Below are positions 7,513-15,624 of a stretch of 64,000 nt of DNA, in pieces. Every line of letters begins with the position of its first letter. The first letter of the stretch is position 1. The notes under the pieces were generated by a model, which made no database searches, had not been told where the DNA came from, and saw only the letters and a list, made by a program, of their open reading frames with translations. Location: positions 1 to 64,000 of the forward strand of contig NZ_JAFFOB010000005.1 in NCBI RefSeq assembly GCF_016918935.1, written 5' to 3'. The translations under genes and the position numbers were made by a program. The DNA is from Roseitranquillus sediminis. GTDB lineage: Bacteria > Pseudomonadota > Alphaproteobacteria > Rhodobacterales > Rhodobacteraceae.

Positions 7513-8671
7513 CACGGTCGACAGCGCCCCCCGAAATTCGCTCGTCGCGCAGGCACCGGGCGAGCGCGACGCTCGGCTCGACGTCATTCGCGGGCTGGCG
7601 CTCATCACGATCTACATCAACCATGTCCCCGGCACGGTCTTCGAGCACTTCACCAGCCGGAACTACGGCTTTTCCGACGCCGCCGAGGCCTTCGTCCTCA
7701 TGTCAGGCATCGCCGCCGGCCTCGCCTACGCCGGGGTGATGGCACGCGACGCCTGGGCCGGAACGCGCCGCATCTGGGGCCGCGCCTGGACGCTCTATCT
7801 CGTCCACATGGCGACCACTATGATGGCGATCGGCATCTCCGCCGCCGCGGCACGCTGGTTCGGCGCGACCCGGATGATCGAGATCAACAACATGGCCGCC
7901 TTCTTCGACGACCAGATCGGCGTGATGATCGGTCTGCCGACGCTGATGCACCAGCTTGGCTACTTCAACATCCTGCCGCTCTACACGGTGCTGCTGCTCG
8001 CGACGCCCGGAATGATCCTGATCGGACGCAGCCGTCCGCTCCTCCTCCTCGCCCTGTCTCTCGCCCTGTGGTTCGCGGCGGGCAATCTGCGACTGAACCT
8101 TCCGGCCTATCCCAACCCCGGTGGCTGGTTCTTCAACCCCCTTGCCTGGCAGCTCGTCTTCGTGGTGGGTCTGCTGACGGGGCTCTCGCTGAAGCGGGGC
8201 GAACGTCTGGTGCCGCGCGACCGGCGCCTCCTGCACGTCGCCGTCTTGTTCCTCCTCGCGGTCCTTGTGTGGCGCCTCGTCCCGCCGGTCGCCGCGGCGG
8301 GACGGGCGATGGTGCACGCCGGATACGACGCGGGGGTGCCGTTCTTCATCGCCGGCTTCGACAAGACCTTCCTGTCGCTGCCGCGCGCGCTCCACGTCCT
8401 CGCCCTCTTCTACGTGGTCTCCATGCTGCCGCAGGTCGGCGCCATGGCCTCCAGTGGCTGGGCCGCCCCGGTCGCACTGCTCGGGCGGTTCGGCCTGCCG
8501 GTCTTCGCCACCGGCTCGGTGCTATCCATCGTCGGACAGTCGATCAAGGCGGCGACCGAGGACAGCTTCGTCCTCGACGCTTGGATCATCACGGGCGGCC
8601 TTGCCATCCAGTTTCTCGTGGCCGCCGCCTTCGCGGCCACCGCCGCGCGCAGGGAACCTGCGCGCGCCTGA
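7505..8671 (+). CDS. opgC: OpgC-type glucan succinyl/acyl transferase
   Basis: A 388-residue polytopic membrane protein of the OpgC family (PF10129), which in Rhodobacter adds succinyl groups to periplasmic glucans. The N-terminal RLDVIRGLALITIYINHVPG is the acyltransferase-like opening with the conserved Arg-Asp and His. About ten hydrophobic segments follow. ATG 7505 overlaps the end of opgH by eight bases, which argues for one transcript and translational coupling. A GTG four codons upstream is an alternative start. It is the last gene of the opg operon and converges with the next gene. Confidence 0.9.
   Translation: MADTVDSAPRNSLVAQAPGERDARLDVIRGLALITIYINHVPGTVFEHFTSRNYGFSDAAEAFVLMSGIAAGLAYAGVMARDAWAGTRRIWGRAWTLYLVHMATTMMAIGISAAAARWFGATRMIEINNMAAFFDDQIGVMIGLPTLMHQLGYFNILPLYTVLLLATPGMILIGRSRPLLLLALSLALWFAAGNLRLNLPAYPNPGGWFFNPLAWQLVFVVGLLTGLSLKRGERLVPRDRRLLHVAVLFLLAVLVWRLVPPVAAAGRAMVHAGYDAGVPFFIAGFDKTFLSLPRALHVLALFYVVSMLPQVGAMASSGWAAPVALLGRFGLPVFATGSVLSIVGQSIKAATEDSFVLDAWIITGGLAIQFLVAAAFAATAARREPARA
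8645..8665. terminator. Hairpin at the end of opgC
   Basis: GCGCGCAGG pairs fully with CCTGCGCGC across a GAA loop, just before the opgC stop codon, in the narrow gap between convergent genes. There is no T run. It may act as an mRNA end-stabiliser or a Rho-assisted stop for either gene. Confidence 0.4.
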
Positions 8672-8704
8672 TCCCGGCGCACAGCGGCGGCGGCCAGCGC
8701 CGGT

Positions 8705-10315
8705 TCAGAGCTCGCGCAGAGCGTTGAACTGGTCGACGTAACCCGAACCGTCGATGCGGGCGGCGATGACCGTCGTGCGCTCCGTATGGCGCGCGGCGGC
8801 GAGCGCATCCTGCAGGCCATTCTCCGTGTCCACCACCACGCCGTCCGCGCCGAAGCCCTGCGCCAGCCGCTCCCAGTCGATGCCGCCGATCTCGACGCCG
8901 TGCTTGCGGATGCCCTTGATCTCCTGCTTCACGCGGATCAGCGCGATCTCGCTGTCGTCGAAGACCACGACGGTGATCGGCAGCTTCTCCCGCACCGAGG
9001 TCTGCAGCTCGGCCACCGCCATCATGAAGCCGCCGTCGCCGGTGAAGGCGACGACCGGCCGGTCGGGATGCGCCAGCCGCGCCGCCAGTGCGCCGGGGAT
9101 GGCGTAGCCCATCGAGCCGAGGCCGTTCGAGGTCAGAAACTCGCGCGGACCGTACGACTGCCACTTCTGCACCACCAAGAGGCGGCTCGCGCCCGCGTCG
9201 CAGGTCGCCACCGTGTCGCGCGGCAGCGTCGCGCGCGCCACCTCCATCGCCCGCTGCGGCGAGAGGCCCTTGGCTGGCGTGTTCAGCGCGTTCGACACGT
9301 CGTCGCGGAACGTCGCCGCCGCGGCCTGACCCCAGCCCGAGCCGCCCTCGCACCAGTCGGCCAGCGCGCCGGTCAGCACGGCGAGGTTGCCCAGCACCTC
9401 GAGCTCGGCCGGAACAAGCGCGTCGAGCGACGGCGTGTTCGCCAGCGCGATCACGGGGATGTCGTAGGGCCACGGCTTGGGCTGCAGCTCGACCGCATCG
9501 AGGCCGACGGCGATGATCAGGTCCGCCTCGCTGACCAGCTTGCGCTCGATCAGGCCGCCGATGATGCAGCCGGCGCGCAGCTCGTGGTCCTCGGGAATCG
9601 CGCCCTTGAGCTTCGACGTGGTCAGCACCGGCGCGCCGAGCTTCTCCGCCAGCCGCACCAGTTCGGCCGAGCCCCGGTCCCAGAAGACGCCGAGACCCGC
9701 CAGAATGATCGGCTTGCGCGCGGCGTCGATCCGAGCGATCGCGTCCCTAAGCCCCGAACGTTCCGGATCCGGAAACGCCAGGTTCGGCATCAGCGGCGGC
9801 GGCGCGGCAAGGTCGCCCGCCTCCTTGGACGGCTCGCTCTGGGGCATGTCGAACTGTACCGGCCCGGGCGCCGGGGCGGTCGTCGTGCGCATTGCGCGGG
9901 CCACCTGCTGGCGCACCACGCGGGCGTCGATCGTCGTGCCCCACTTCACCAGCGGCGCGTACATCGCCAAGTGGTCGATCCGCTGGCGCAGGCCGACCTC
10001 GTGCTGCGGCGTAGCCATCCGGTCGGTGATCGCGATCAGCGGCGAGCGGTCCAGCGCGGCGTGGGCGATGCCGTTGACCATGTTGGCCGCGCCCGGCCCG
10101 CGCGTCGACAGGCAGACTCCGGGTGCGCCGGTGATGTCGCCCCACGTCGCCGCCAGCATCGCACCCGCCACCTCCTGCTTCATCAGGATGAAGCGCATGT
10201 CGCGCACGCGCGCGGCCTCCATCAGCTCGACGCTCTCGCCGCCGGGATGGCCCACGATGAACGGCGTGCCCGCCTCCTTAAATGCGTCCGCCAGCACCTC
10301 GACGGTGGTCGCCAT
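8705..10315 (-). CDS. Thiamine pyrophosphate enzyme (acetolactate synthase-like)
   Basis: A 536-residue ThDP-dependent enzyme with the three-domain order Pyr, central and PP. The catalytic glutamate is in ILMKQEVAGAMLA, the substrate-loop glycines in CLSTRGPGAANMVNG, and the ThDP-metal motif is GDGGFMMAVAEL, closing with FDD instead of the more usual NN. The family decarboxylates or ligates 2-oxo acids (acetolactate synthase, benzoylformate decarboxylase and relatives); I cannot name the substrate. The start ATG 10315 has GGGAGTGAGG before it. It is the last gene of a minus-strand run with a 2-hydroxyacid dehydrogenase and a broken aldehyde dehydrogenase, consistent with a route through a 2-oxo acid to an aldehyde. 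Confidence 0.85.
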   Translation of the reverse strand: MATTVEVLADAFKEAGTPFIVGHPGGESVELMEAARVRDMRFILMKQEVAGAMLAATWGDITGAPGVCLSTRGPGAANMVNGIAHAALDRSPLIAITDRMATPQHEVGLRQRIDHLAMYAPLVKWGTTIDARVVRQQVARAMRTTTAPAPGPVQFDMPQSEPSKEAGDLAAPPPLMPNLAFPDPERSGLRDAIARIDAARKPIILAGLGVFWDRGSAELVRLAEKLGAPVLTTSKLKGAIPEDHELRAGCIIGGLIERKLVSEADLIIAVGLDAVELQPKPWPYDIPVIALANTPSLDALVPAELEVLGNLAVLTGALADWCEGGSGWGQAAAATFRDDVSNALNTPAKGLSPQRAMEVARATLPRDTVATCDAGASRLLVVQKWQSYGPREFLTSNGLGSMGYAIPGALAARLAHPDRPVVAFTGDGGFMMAVAELQTSVREKLPITVVVFDDSEIALIRVKQEIKGIRKHGVEIGGIDWERLAQGFGADGVVVDTENGLQDALAAARHTERTTVIAARIDGSGYVDQFNALREL

Positions 10316-10324
10316 GCCCTCACT

Positions 10325-11081
10325 CCCTCTCGTTTCGCCGGCGCTCGGTCGAGCTGCCAGAACACGTCCCTTCGCTGGCAACAGGCGCGCAGGCCCGCCA
10401 GCCCCTTCTCACGGTCGATCCCGCTCCGCTTGACGCCGCCCAAGGGCGTCGAGATGGAGCTTTGCTTCCAGGTGTTGATCCAGACCGTTCCCGCCTTGCA
10501 CGCGCGCGCGAAGCGCCGGACCTTGCCGCTGTCGCGCGTCCAGAGCCCGCCGCGAGGCCGAGGTCAGTGGCATTCGCATGCGCAATCAGATCGGCCTCGT
10601 CCTCGAATGGCAAGGCCAGCGCCGCCGACCCAAGGATCTCCTCCTGCGCCGCGCGGCTGTCGCTCCACAGACCCGTAAGGATCGTCGGCCCATAGCAGGC
10701 TCCCTCCGCCAGCCCCTCGGCATGGAGACTGCGCCCGCCGGTGCGAACCTCGGCCCCCTCGTCCCGCGCCAGCGCGACCGCGTCGCGGTGCTTGAATCTC
10801 GCCATCGGGACGAGCACGGCGGTCTCGTCCTCTAGATTGCCCGGTACGGAATGCGCGACCATGGCCACGACGACGTCGACGAACTGATCGAAGAAGCTTC
10901 GCGCGACCATTATGCGCGAGCCGGCGATGCAGGATTGTTCCCCGCTGCCGAAGATGCCGGCTGCCTCGGAGACTGCGACTGCGACTTCGGCCGGGACGGA
11001 GCCGTTGGCGAGGTTGATGCTCTTTAACGAGCGGGCGGAGGTCCGCCACGCGTTGCCGATCGTGGAGTCGAGGATCGCCAT
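10325..11081 (-). pseudogene. Aldehyde dehydrogenase remnant, truncated and frameshifted
   Basis: The reading frame from 11081 shows the C-terminal half of a betaine-aldehyde-type dehydrogenase. The catalytic cysteine region is GSGEQSCIAGSRIMV, followed by ACYGPTILTGL and PFEDEADLIAHANATDLGLAAG. Near 10551 the frame breaks. Removing a one-base deletion restores LWTRDSGKVRRFARACKAGTVW, then the typical end STPLGGVKRSGIDREKG in another frame. About the first 250 residues (NAD-binding half) are missing, replaced by unrelated sequence after a good ribosome binding site. The stop codon is also lost, so the frame runs into the ThDP gene. It is not expected to be functional. Confidence 0.85.
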
Positions 11082-11092
11082 CCGGAGTTCCT

Positions 11093-12067
11093 TTAGCGGG
11101 GATCCAGCACGATGTCGCCCTGCGGCAGCGGCTCCCCGTCGAGGAACCGCCGGACATTTTCGACCCCGCGCGCGGCGACCGAGGCGAAGTTGTCGATCGT
11201 GGCGCCGGCGCAGTGCGGCGTGACCACCGTGTTCTCTATCCCGAGGAGCGGGTTGCCCGCCGGCGGCTCCTCCGAGAACGCGTCAAGCGCCGCGCCGAAA
11301 AGGTGCCCCGAGCGCAGCGCGTCGGCCAGTGCGGCCTCGTCCACCAATCCTCCCCGCGCTGCGTTGACGAGCAGCGCGCCCGGCTTCATCCGCTGGATGC
11401 GTTCGGCCGAGATCATGTTCGCCGTCTGCGGCATCAGCGGCAGGTGCAGCGTCACCACGTCCGCCTCGGCCACGAGATCGTCCAGCGGCAGGTACCGCGC
11501 CTTCAGCGCCGCCTCGTCCACCTCCTCGGCCCGGACCGGATCGTAGTAGACGATCTCGACGCCGAAGCCCGAGAGCAGCCGCGCGACCTGCCGCCCGATG
11601 GCGCCGAAGCCGACGATGCCCACTGTCTTGCCGTGCAGGTGGCGGTTCTCGCCCCGCACCTCTTCCTTGTCCCAGCGGCCGGCGCGGGTCTGCGCGTCGA
11701 GCCGCGGCAGATTGCGGCAAGCCGCCAACATCAGGAGGAGCGTGTGCTCGGCTACCGGGATGGCGTTACCCGCGTGCAGCCGCGCGAGGCCCACCCGGCG
11801 TTCTTCGCAACACCGGGTGTCGATCCGGTCGACCCCGGCGCCGAGCTTCTGGATGAATCGCAGGCGGGGCGCCCGCTCCAGCAGGCTGCGCGGCATCGGC
11901 GTCGCCATGACCACCGCCACCTCGGCCTCTGCCAGCGCGGCGGCGCGCTCATCCTCGGATGGTCCCTTTGTCACGGAGAGCGACCAGCCCTCCGGCAGCG
12001 CGTTGCGGATCGTCTCGGTGATGCGCGGATGGAACGGATCGATGACCGCGATCGTCGGAGTTCTCAT
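11093..12067 (-). CDS. D-isomer-specific 2-hydroxyacid dehydrogenase
   Basis: A 324-residue NAD-dependent dehydrogenase interconverting a 2-hydroxy acid and a 2-oxo acid in the cytoplasm. The Rossmann motif is GIVGFGAIGRQVA. Catalytic residues are Arg in NAARGGLVDE, Glu in FSEEPP and His in TPHCAG. Length and layout match the phosphoglycerate/glyoxylate reductase superfamily. The substrate is not predictable. It is divergent from the GntR regulator gene and probably heads the minus-strand operon with the ALDH remnant and the ThDP enzyme, 11 bases upstream of the remnant. Confidence 0.9.
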   Translation of the reverse strand: MRTPTIAVIDPFHPRITETIRNALPEGWSLSVTKGPSEDERAAALAEAEVAVVMATPMPRSLLERAPRLRFIQKLGAGVDRIDTRCCEERRVGLARLHAGNAIPVAEHTLLLMLAACRNLPRLDAQTRAGRWDKEEVRGENRHLHGKTVGIVGFGAIGRQVARLLSGFGVEIVYYDPVRAEEVDEAALKARYLPLDDLVAEADVVTLHLPLMPQTANMISAERIQRMKPGALLVNAARGGLVDEAALADALRSGHLFGAALDAFSEEPPAGNPLLGIENTVVTPHCAGATIDNFASVAARGVENVRRFLDGEPLPQGDIVLDPR

Positions 12068-12117
12068 CCCTTCTTTGACCTCCCGTTAGGGTCTGTCGCC
12101 CTTTCCGATCGTTATCC

Positions 12118-12130
12118 AGCCGTATACGCT
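12118..12130. promoter_or_regulatory. Candidate GntR operator in divergent region
   Basis: AGCCGTATACGCT is a near-palindrome (AGC-GTATAC-GCT with one extra C) in the 140-base gap between the divergent dehydrogenase and GntR genes. FadR-type GntR regulators often bind such short palindromes in their own divergent promoters. Similar cores occur at 13924-13933 and 18744-18753. This is inference only. Confidence 0.35.
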
Positions 12131-12207
12131 TGGAGACAGCGGGGTTCAAGGCGCCCGCCGGCGCCGCATATCGCAGTAGCCCGGCGAGTCGAAACATTGG
12201 TGAGCTC

Positions 12208-12834
12208 ATGTCGAGAGCACAGGAAATATACGAGACACTGATCGGCCACCTCAGGACCGGCACCTACAAGCCGGGCGACAGGATAAGGGCCGAGGACGTG
12301 GCGAAGACCTTCGACGTCAGCCGAACCCCGGTGCGCGAGGCGCTGTCGCGGCTGCAGGAACGTGGCCTGCTCGAAATGACCGCGACCGGCCTAGCGGTGG
12401 CGAAGCTGACGCGACCGAGCGTGCTGGAGCTCTATGCAATCCGGGAACTGCTGGAGGGAGCGGCCGCACGGTATGCGGCGCAGCACGCCTCGCCCAGCGA
12501 CCTCTACTCAATGCGCCACATCGCTCAGGCCTTCGCCGAGCCGACCGACGATCCGGGCCGTGCCGCGCAGCTCAATCGCGCCTTCCACGACGCCATTGCC
12601 GAGGCGGCGCACAACCGCTATCTCGTCAACATGCTGCACGGGATGCACGACACGGTCATGCTGTTGCCGTCGACCACCTTCGCCGTCGAGGGGCGGCAAC
12701 CCGCCGCCGTGGCCGAGCACGCCGCGTTGCTCGACGCCATCGAGAGGCGCGACCCCGACGCCGCCGAGCGCCTGGCGCAGGAGCACATCCGCCATGCGCG
12801 CGACACTCGGCTTGCCATGATGTTCGACTACTGA
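12208..12834 (+). CDS. GntR-family (FadR subfamily) transcriptional regulator
   Basis: A 208-residue DNA-binding regulator. The N-terminal winged helix is visible in VAKTFDVSRTPVREALSRLQ, followed by the all-helical FCD ligand-binding domain with the metal-site pattern Asp/His in LNRAFHDAIAEAAHN and a later His in AVAEHAALLDAI. Such regulators sense small organic acids. ATG 12208 begins MSRAQEIYE; an upstream in-frame TTG would add 26 unlikely residues. It lies between divergent catabolic genes and probably controls the surrounding TTT-transporter cluster. Confidence 0.9.
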   Translation: MSRAQEIYETLIGHLRTGTYKPGDRIRAEDVAKTFDVSRTPVREALSRLQERGLLEMTATGLAVAKLTRPSVLELYAIRELLEGAAARYAAQHASPSDLYSMRHIAQAFAEPTDDPGRAAQLNRAFHDAIAEAAHNRYLVNMLHGMHDTVMLLPSTTFAVEGRQPAAVAEHAALLDAIERRDPDAAERLAQEHIRHARDTRLAMMFDY

Positions 12835-12838
12835 CGGC

Positions 12839-13900
12839 TTAGCCGGGGAAGGTGACGCCCTTGCCGCGCGCCCGCTCGATGACCGGCTCCAGGTCCGCGC
12901 GGCGGTAGGGGATGCCTTCGCTGAGCCGCCGCGTCTCGGTTCGCGACTCGGGCTCGCCCGGCATCAGGATCTCGTCGAAGCCCTCGGCCGTCGGATTCGC
13001 GCGCACGGTCGCCACCAGCTCGGCCATGCGCTCGGCCACGCCCCCCGCCGGCAGGAAGAGGTCCGGCCGGATCACGAGGATGAAGTGGCCCACGTTCTGC
13101 GGCCGGTCGAAGGCCTTGTACTGGTCACCCACATGCCCGGCGAAGGCGGCCCCGGTCAGCACGCCGCAGAGCAGGTCCATGAGCATCGAGAGCCCGGCCC
13201 CCTTGGCGCCGCCGATCGGCAGGACGACGCCCTGCAGCGCCTTCTCCGGATCGGTCGTCGGCCGCCCGTCGGCGTCGAGCGCATAGCCTTCGGGAATCTC
13301 GCGCCCCTCGCGCAGCGCCTTGCGGATCTTGCCACGCGCCGCGACGCTTGGCGCCATGTCGAGGATGAAGGGCTGTCCGCCCGGGTTCGGGAAGGCCGCG
13401 CCGAAGGGGCTGGTGCCCAGCATCTCGCGCCGGCCGCCCCAAGGCGGCATCGCGGGCGAGGCGTTGGTGAAGACGAGCGCGGCGAAGCCGGCCTCGACCG
13501 CCTGCAGCAGGTAGGTGGCCGCCATGCCGAAGTGGGTGGAGCGCGAGACGCCGACGAGGCCGGTCCCCGCCTCGCGCGCGATCGCCATTGCCTCTTCGGT
13601 GGCGCGGGTGGCGACGACGAAGCCCAGGCCGTTCATCCCGTCAAGATGCGCGACCGCCGGCGCGACCCGCCGCGGCGCAAGTTCGGGCGCCGGATCGACC
13701 AGCCCGCGTTCGATCCGGTCGAGGTAGCCTGGCATCCGCACGATGCCGTGCGTCTCCACCCCCCTGAGGTCGGCGCGCACGAGGCAACGTGCAGTGGTGT
13801 CAGCGTCGCGTCGCGGCACGCCGTGCGCGGCGAACACGTCGCTGGCGAAGGCGCGCGCCTCGTCGGCGGTCAGGTGCAGCACGTCGTTCATATCGGCCAT
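12839..13900 (-). CDS. Malate/L-lactate dehydrogenase family (Ldh_2) oxidoreductase
   Basis: A 353-residue NAD(P)-dependent dehydrogenase of the Ldh_2/malate-lactate dehydrogenase family (COG2055), distinct from the Rossmann LDHs. The motifs DLRGVETHGIVRMP near the N-terminus and GVSRSTHFGMAATYL are characteristic, with the family histidines in ETHG and STHFG. Known relatives oxidise malate, lactate, ureidoglycolate or sulfolactate. ATG 13900 follows a GGAGGA site; an upstream open frame of 39 codons is not used. It converges with the GntR gene and is divergent from the aldolase gene. Confidence 0.9.
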   Translation of the reverse strand: MADMNDVLHLTADEARAFASDVFAAHGVPRRDADTTARCLVRADLRGVETHGIVRMPGYLDRIERGLVDPAPELAPRRVAPAVAHLDGMNGLGFVVATRATEEAMAIAREAGTGLVGVSRSTHFGMAATYLLQAVEAGFAALVFTNASPAMPPWGGRREMLGTSPFGAAFPNPGGQPFILDMAPSVAARGKIRKALREGREIPEGYALDADGRPTTDPEKALQGVVLPIGGAKGAGLSMLMDLLCGVLTGAAFAGHVGDQYKAFDRPQNVGHFILVIRPDLFLPAGGVAERMAELVATVRANPTAEGFDEILMPGEPESRTETRRLSEGIPYRRADLEPVIERARGKGVTFPG

Positions 13901-13923
13901 CGGATCCTCCTCCCGGTCAGGCA

Positions 13924-13933
13924 CTGGATACGG
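13924..13933. promoter_or_regulatory. Candidate operator between Ldh_2 and aldolase genes
   Basis: CTGGATACGG lies in the 115-base divergent gap and shares a GGATAC/GTATAC-like core with the GntR promoter region. A second copy-like GGATACTGG sits near 13980. TGCA-GTCGTC-TGCA follows at 13939-13952. A shared regulator is suggested but not shown. Confidence 0.25.
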
Positions 13934-14015
13934 ATGGATGCAGTCGTCTGCAACGTTGGTTTGACCTGCTGCACACGCGCGGATACTGGAGGATGCGCAG
14001 CAGAGGGAAGATCGC

Positions 14016-14807
14016 ATGACCGCCTATACGAACCCGCTCAAGACGAGGCTGGCCGACGGCGAGGTCGTGCTGGGGATGAGCGTCCGGCTGACCCGATCAC
14101 CGGACATCGCCCGCATCGCCAAGACCTCGGGCCACGACTTCCTGTTCATCGACGCCCAGCACTCGATCTTCAACGTCGAGACGCTGTCCAACATCGCGCA
14201 GACGGCGCTGGCGATCGGCATCGCGCCGCTGGTGCGGGTGCAGGGCATCGACGACCCGGACGTGTCGCTGCTGCTCGACAACGGGGTGACGGGGATCGTC
14301 TATCCCGACATCAACAACGCCGACGAGGCACGGCGCGCCGTCGACGTCTGCAAGTTCGCGCCGCTCGGCAAGCGGTCTGTCACCGGCGGCTATCCGATGT
14401 TCGACTTCGCACCCGTTCCGCTTTCGGAGGCGATCCCGGCCCTCAACGACGCGACGCTGCTCGTCGCGATGATCGAGACGGTCGAGGGGCTGGAGAACGT
14501 CGAGGAGATCGCTGCGGTGCCGGGCATTGACGTGATCCACGTGGGCACGAACGATCTCCTCGTGAACATGGGCAAGGCCGGCCGCTTCGACGACCCCGAG
14601 ATCGTCGCCGCGCAGGCGCGGGTGAATGCCGCCTGCGCCGCCAACGGCAAGGTTGCCGGCTGCGGCGGCAACCGCGACGTGACCCGCCAGGCGGCCGCCG
14701 TCGCCAAGGGCGCGCGCTTCTTCACCACCCAGACCGACATCGCGTTCCTCGCGGCGGCGGCGAAGGACTGGACGACGCGCCTGCGCGAGATGGTGGAGCG
14801 GGCCTGA
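14016..14807 (+). CDS. HpcH/HpaI-family 2-oxo acid aldolase
   Basis: A 263-residue class II, metal-dependent aldolase of the HpcH/HpaI/citrate lyase beta family. It cleaves 2-oxo-3-deoxy or 4-hydroxy-2-oxo acids to pyruvate plus an aldehyde. Family features are FLFIDAQHSIFN near residue 43, MIETVEGLENVEEIAAVPG with the metal-binding Glu, and DVIHVGTNDLLVNMG with the second acidic ligand. Length fits. The start has GAGGGAAG before it. It converges with the SDR gene seven bases away, and both stop codons lie in one hairpin. Confidence 0.88.
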   Translation: MTAYTNPLKTRLADGEVVLGMSVRLTRSPDIARIAKTSGHDFLFIDAQHSIFNVETLSNIAQTALAIGIAPLVRVQGIDDPDVSLLLDNGVTGIVYPDINNADEARRAVDVCKFAPLGKRSVTGGYPMFDFAPVPLSEAIPALNDATLLVAMIETVEGLENVEEIAAVPGIDVIHVGTNDLLVNMGKAGRFDDPEIVAAQARVNAACAANGKVAGCGGNRDVTRQAAAVAKGARFFTTQTDIAFLAAAAKDWTTRLREMVERA

Positions 14808-14819
14808 TCCGGCTCAGGC
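14800..14819. terminator. Hairpin containing both convergent stop codons
   Basis: GGCCTGA (14800-14806) pairs with TCAGGCC (14813-14819). The stem includes the TGA of the aldolase gene on the plus strand and the TGA of the SDR gene on the minus strand, so one short structure may end both transcripts. There is no T run. Confidence 0.45.
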
Positions 14820-15596
14820 CACTGGACAGAGCCCGCCGTCGACGTTGATCGCGGCGCCGGTGATGTAGGACGCCTGGTCGGAGACGAGGAAGCAGGCGGC
14901 GTTGGCGAACTCCTCCGCCTCGCCCATCCGGCCCAGCGGGATGGTCTTCGCCACCGGCGCGAGGAACTCCTCGTAGCTCTGCGCCTTGCCGCTTGCCTCG
15001 TAACGCCGCTCCCACTGGCCGCTCTTGATCTTGCCAACGCAGAGCGCGTTGACGAGGATGTTCCAGGGCGCCAGCTCCCGCGATAGGGTCCGCGTCATCG
15101 ACAGCCCTGCGGCGCGACTGAGCGAGGTCGGCATGCTCCCACCGTCGGGAGCCTTGCCGACGACGGCCGAGACGTTGACGATACGGCCCCACCGCCGCTC
15201 CTTCATCGTCGGCACAACCGCCTGGATCAGCGCCAGCGGTGCGAGCAGCTTGAGGTCCAGATCCTCGACCACGCCGTCCCGCGTCAGCGTCTCGACCTCA
15301 CCGCGCCGCGAGCTGCCGGCGTTGTTCACAAGGATGTCGACCGCGCCAAACCGATCCGTCGCCTGCCCCATCGCCGCGTCGCGCTGTGCCGGGTCGGTGA
15401 TGTCGCACGGGATCGGCAGCACTTCGCCCTTCGCCTCGGCCCGAATCGCGTCGGCCGCGGCCGCCAGCGCGTCCTCTCCCCGAGCAAGAACGGCAACCCT
15501 CGCGCCCGAGGCCGCGAGCCGTGCCGCCACCGCCTTGCCTAGGCCCGAGCTCGCGCCCGTCACCAGCGCCGTCCGGCCCGTCAGATCGATCAGCAT
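14814..15596 (-). CDS. SDR-family protein lacking the canonical catalytic tetrad
   Basis: A 260-residue short-chain dehydrogenase/reductase fold. The cofactor site is intact (TGASSGLGKA near residue 13, DILVNNAG near 87). At the positions that align with the Asn-Ser-Tyr-Lys tetrad of FabG it has Lys116, Ala144, Thr157 and Arg161: NVSAVVG replaces N-x-x-S, and MPTSLSRAAG replaces Y-x-x-x-K. The C-terminal YITGAAINVDGG is normal. It probably binds a dinucleotide but cannot use the classical mechanism. It is the last gene after tctCBA, 28 bases from tctA, so it likely acts on or senses the transported substrate. Confidence 0.85.
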   Translation of the reverse strand: MLIDLTGRTALVTGASSGLGKAVAARLAASGARVAVLARGEDALAAAADAIRAEAKGEVLPIPCDITDPAQRDAAMGQATDRFGAVDILVNNAGSSRRGEVETLTRDGVVEDLDLKLLAPLALIQAVVPTMKERRWGRIVNVSAVVGKAPDGGSMPTSLSRAAGLSMTRTLSRELAPWNILVNALCVGKIKSGQWERRYEASGKAQSYEEFLAPVAKTIPLGRMGEAEEFANAACFLVSDQASYITGAAINVDGGLCPVA

Positions 15597-15624
15597 CGTT
15601 TCTCCCCTCCACTTGCGCGGGCCG

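Noticed and set aside
8786-10678. Long plus-strand open frame of 630 codons
   Set aside because: It is antisense to the ThDP enzyme and ALDH remnant. The product is Arg/His/Gln-rich with no domain, as expected for the opposite strand of GC-rich genes.
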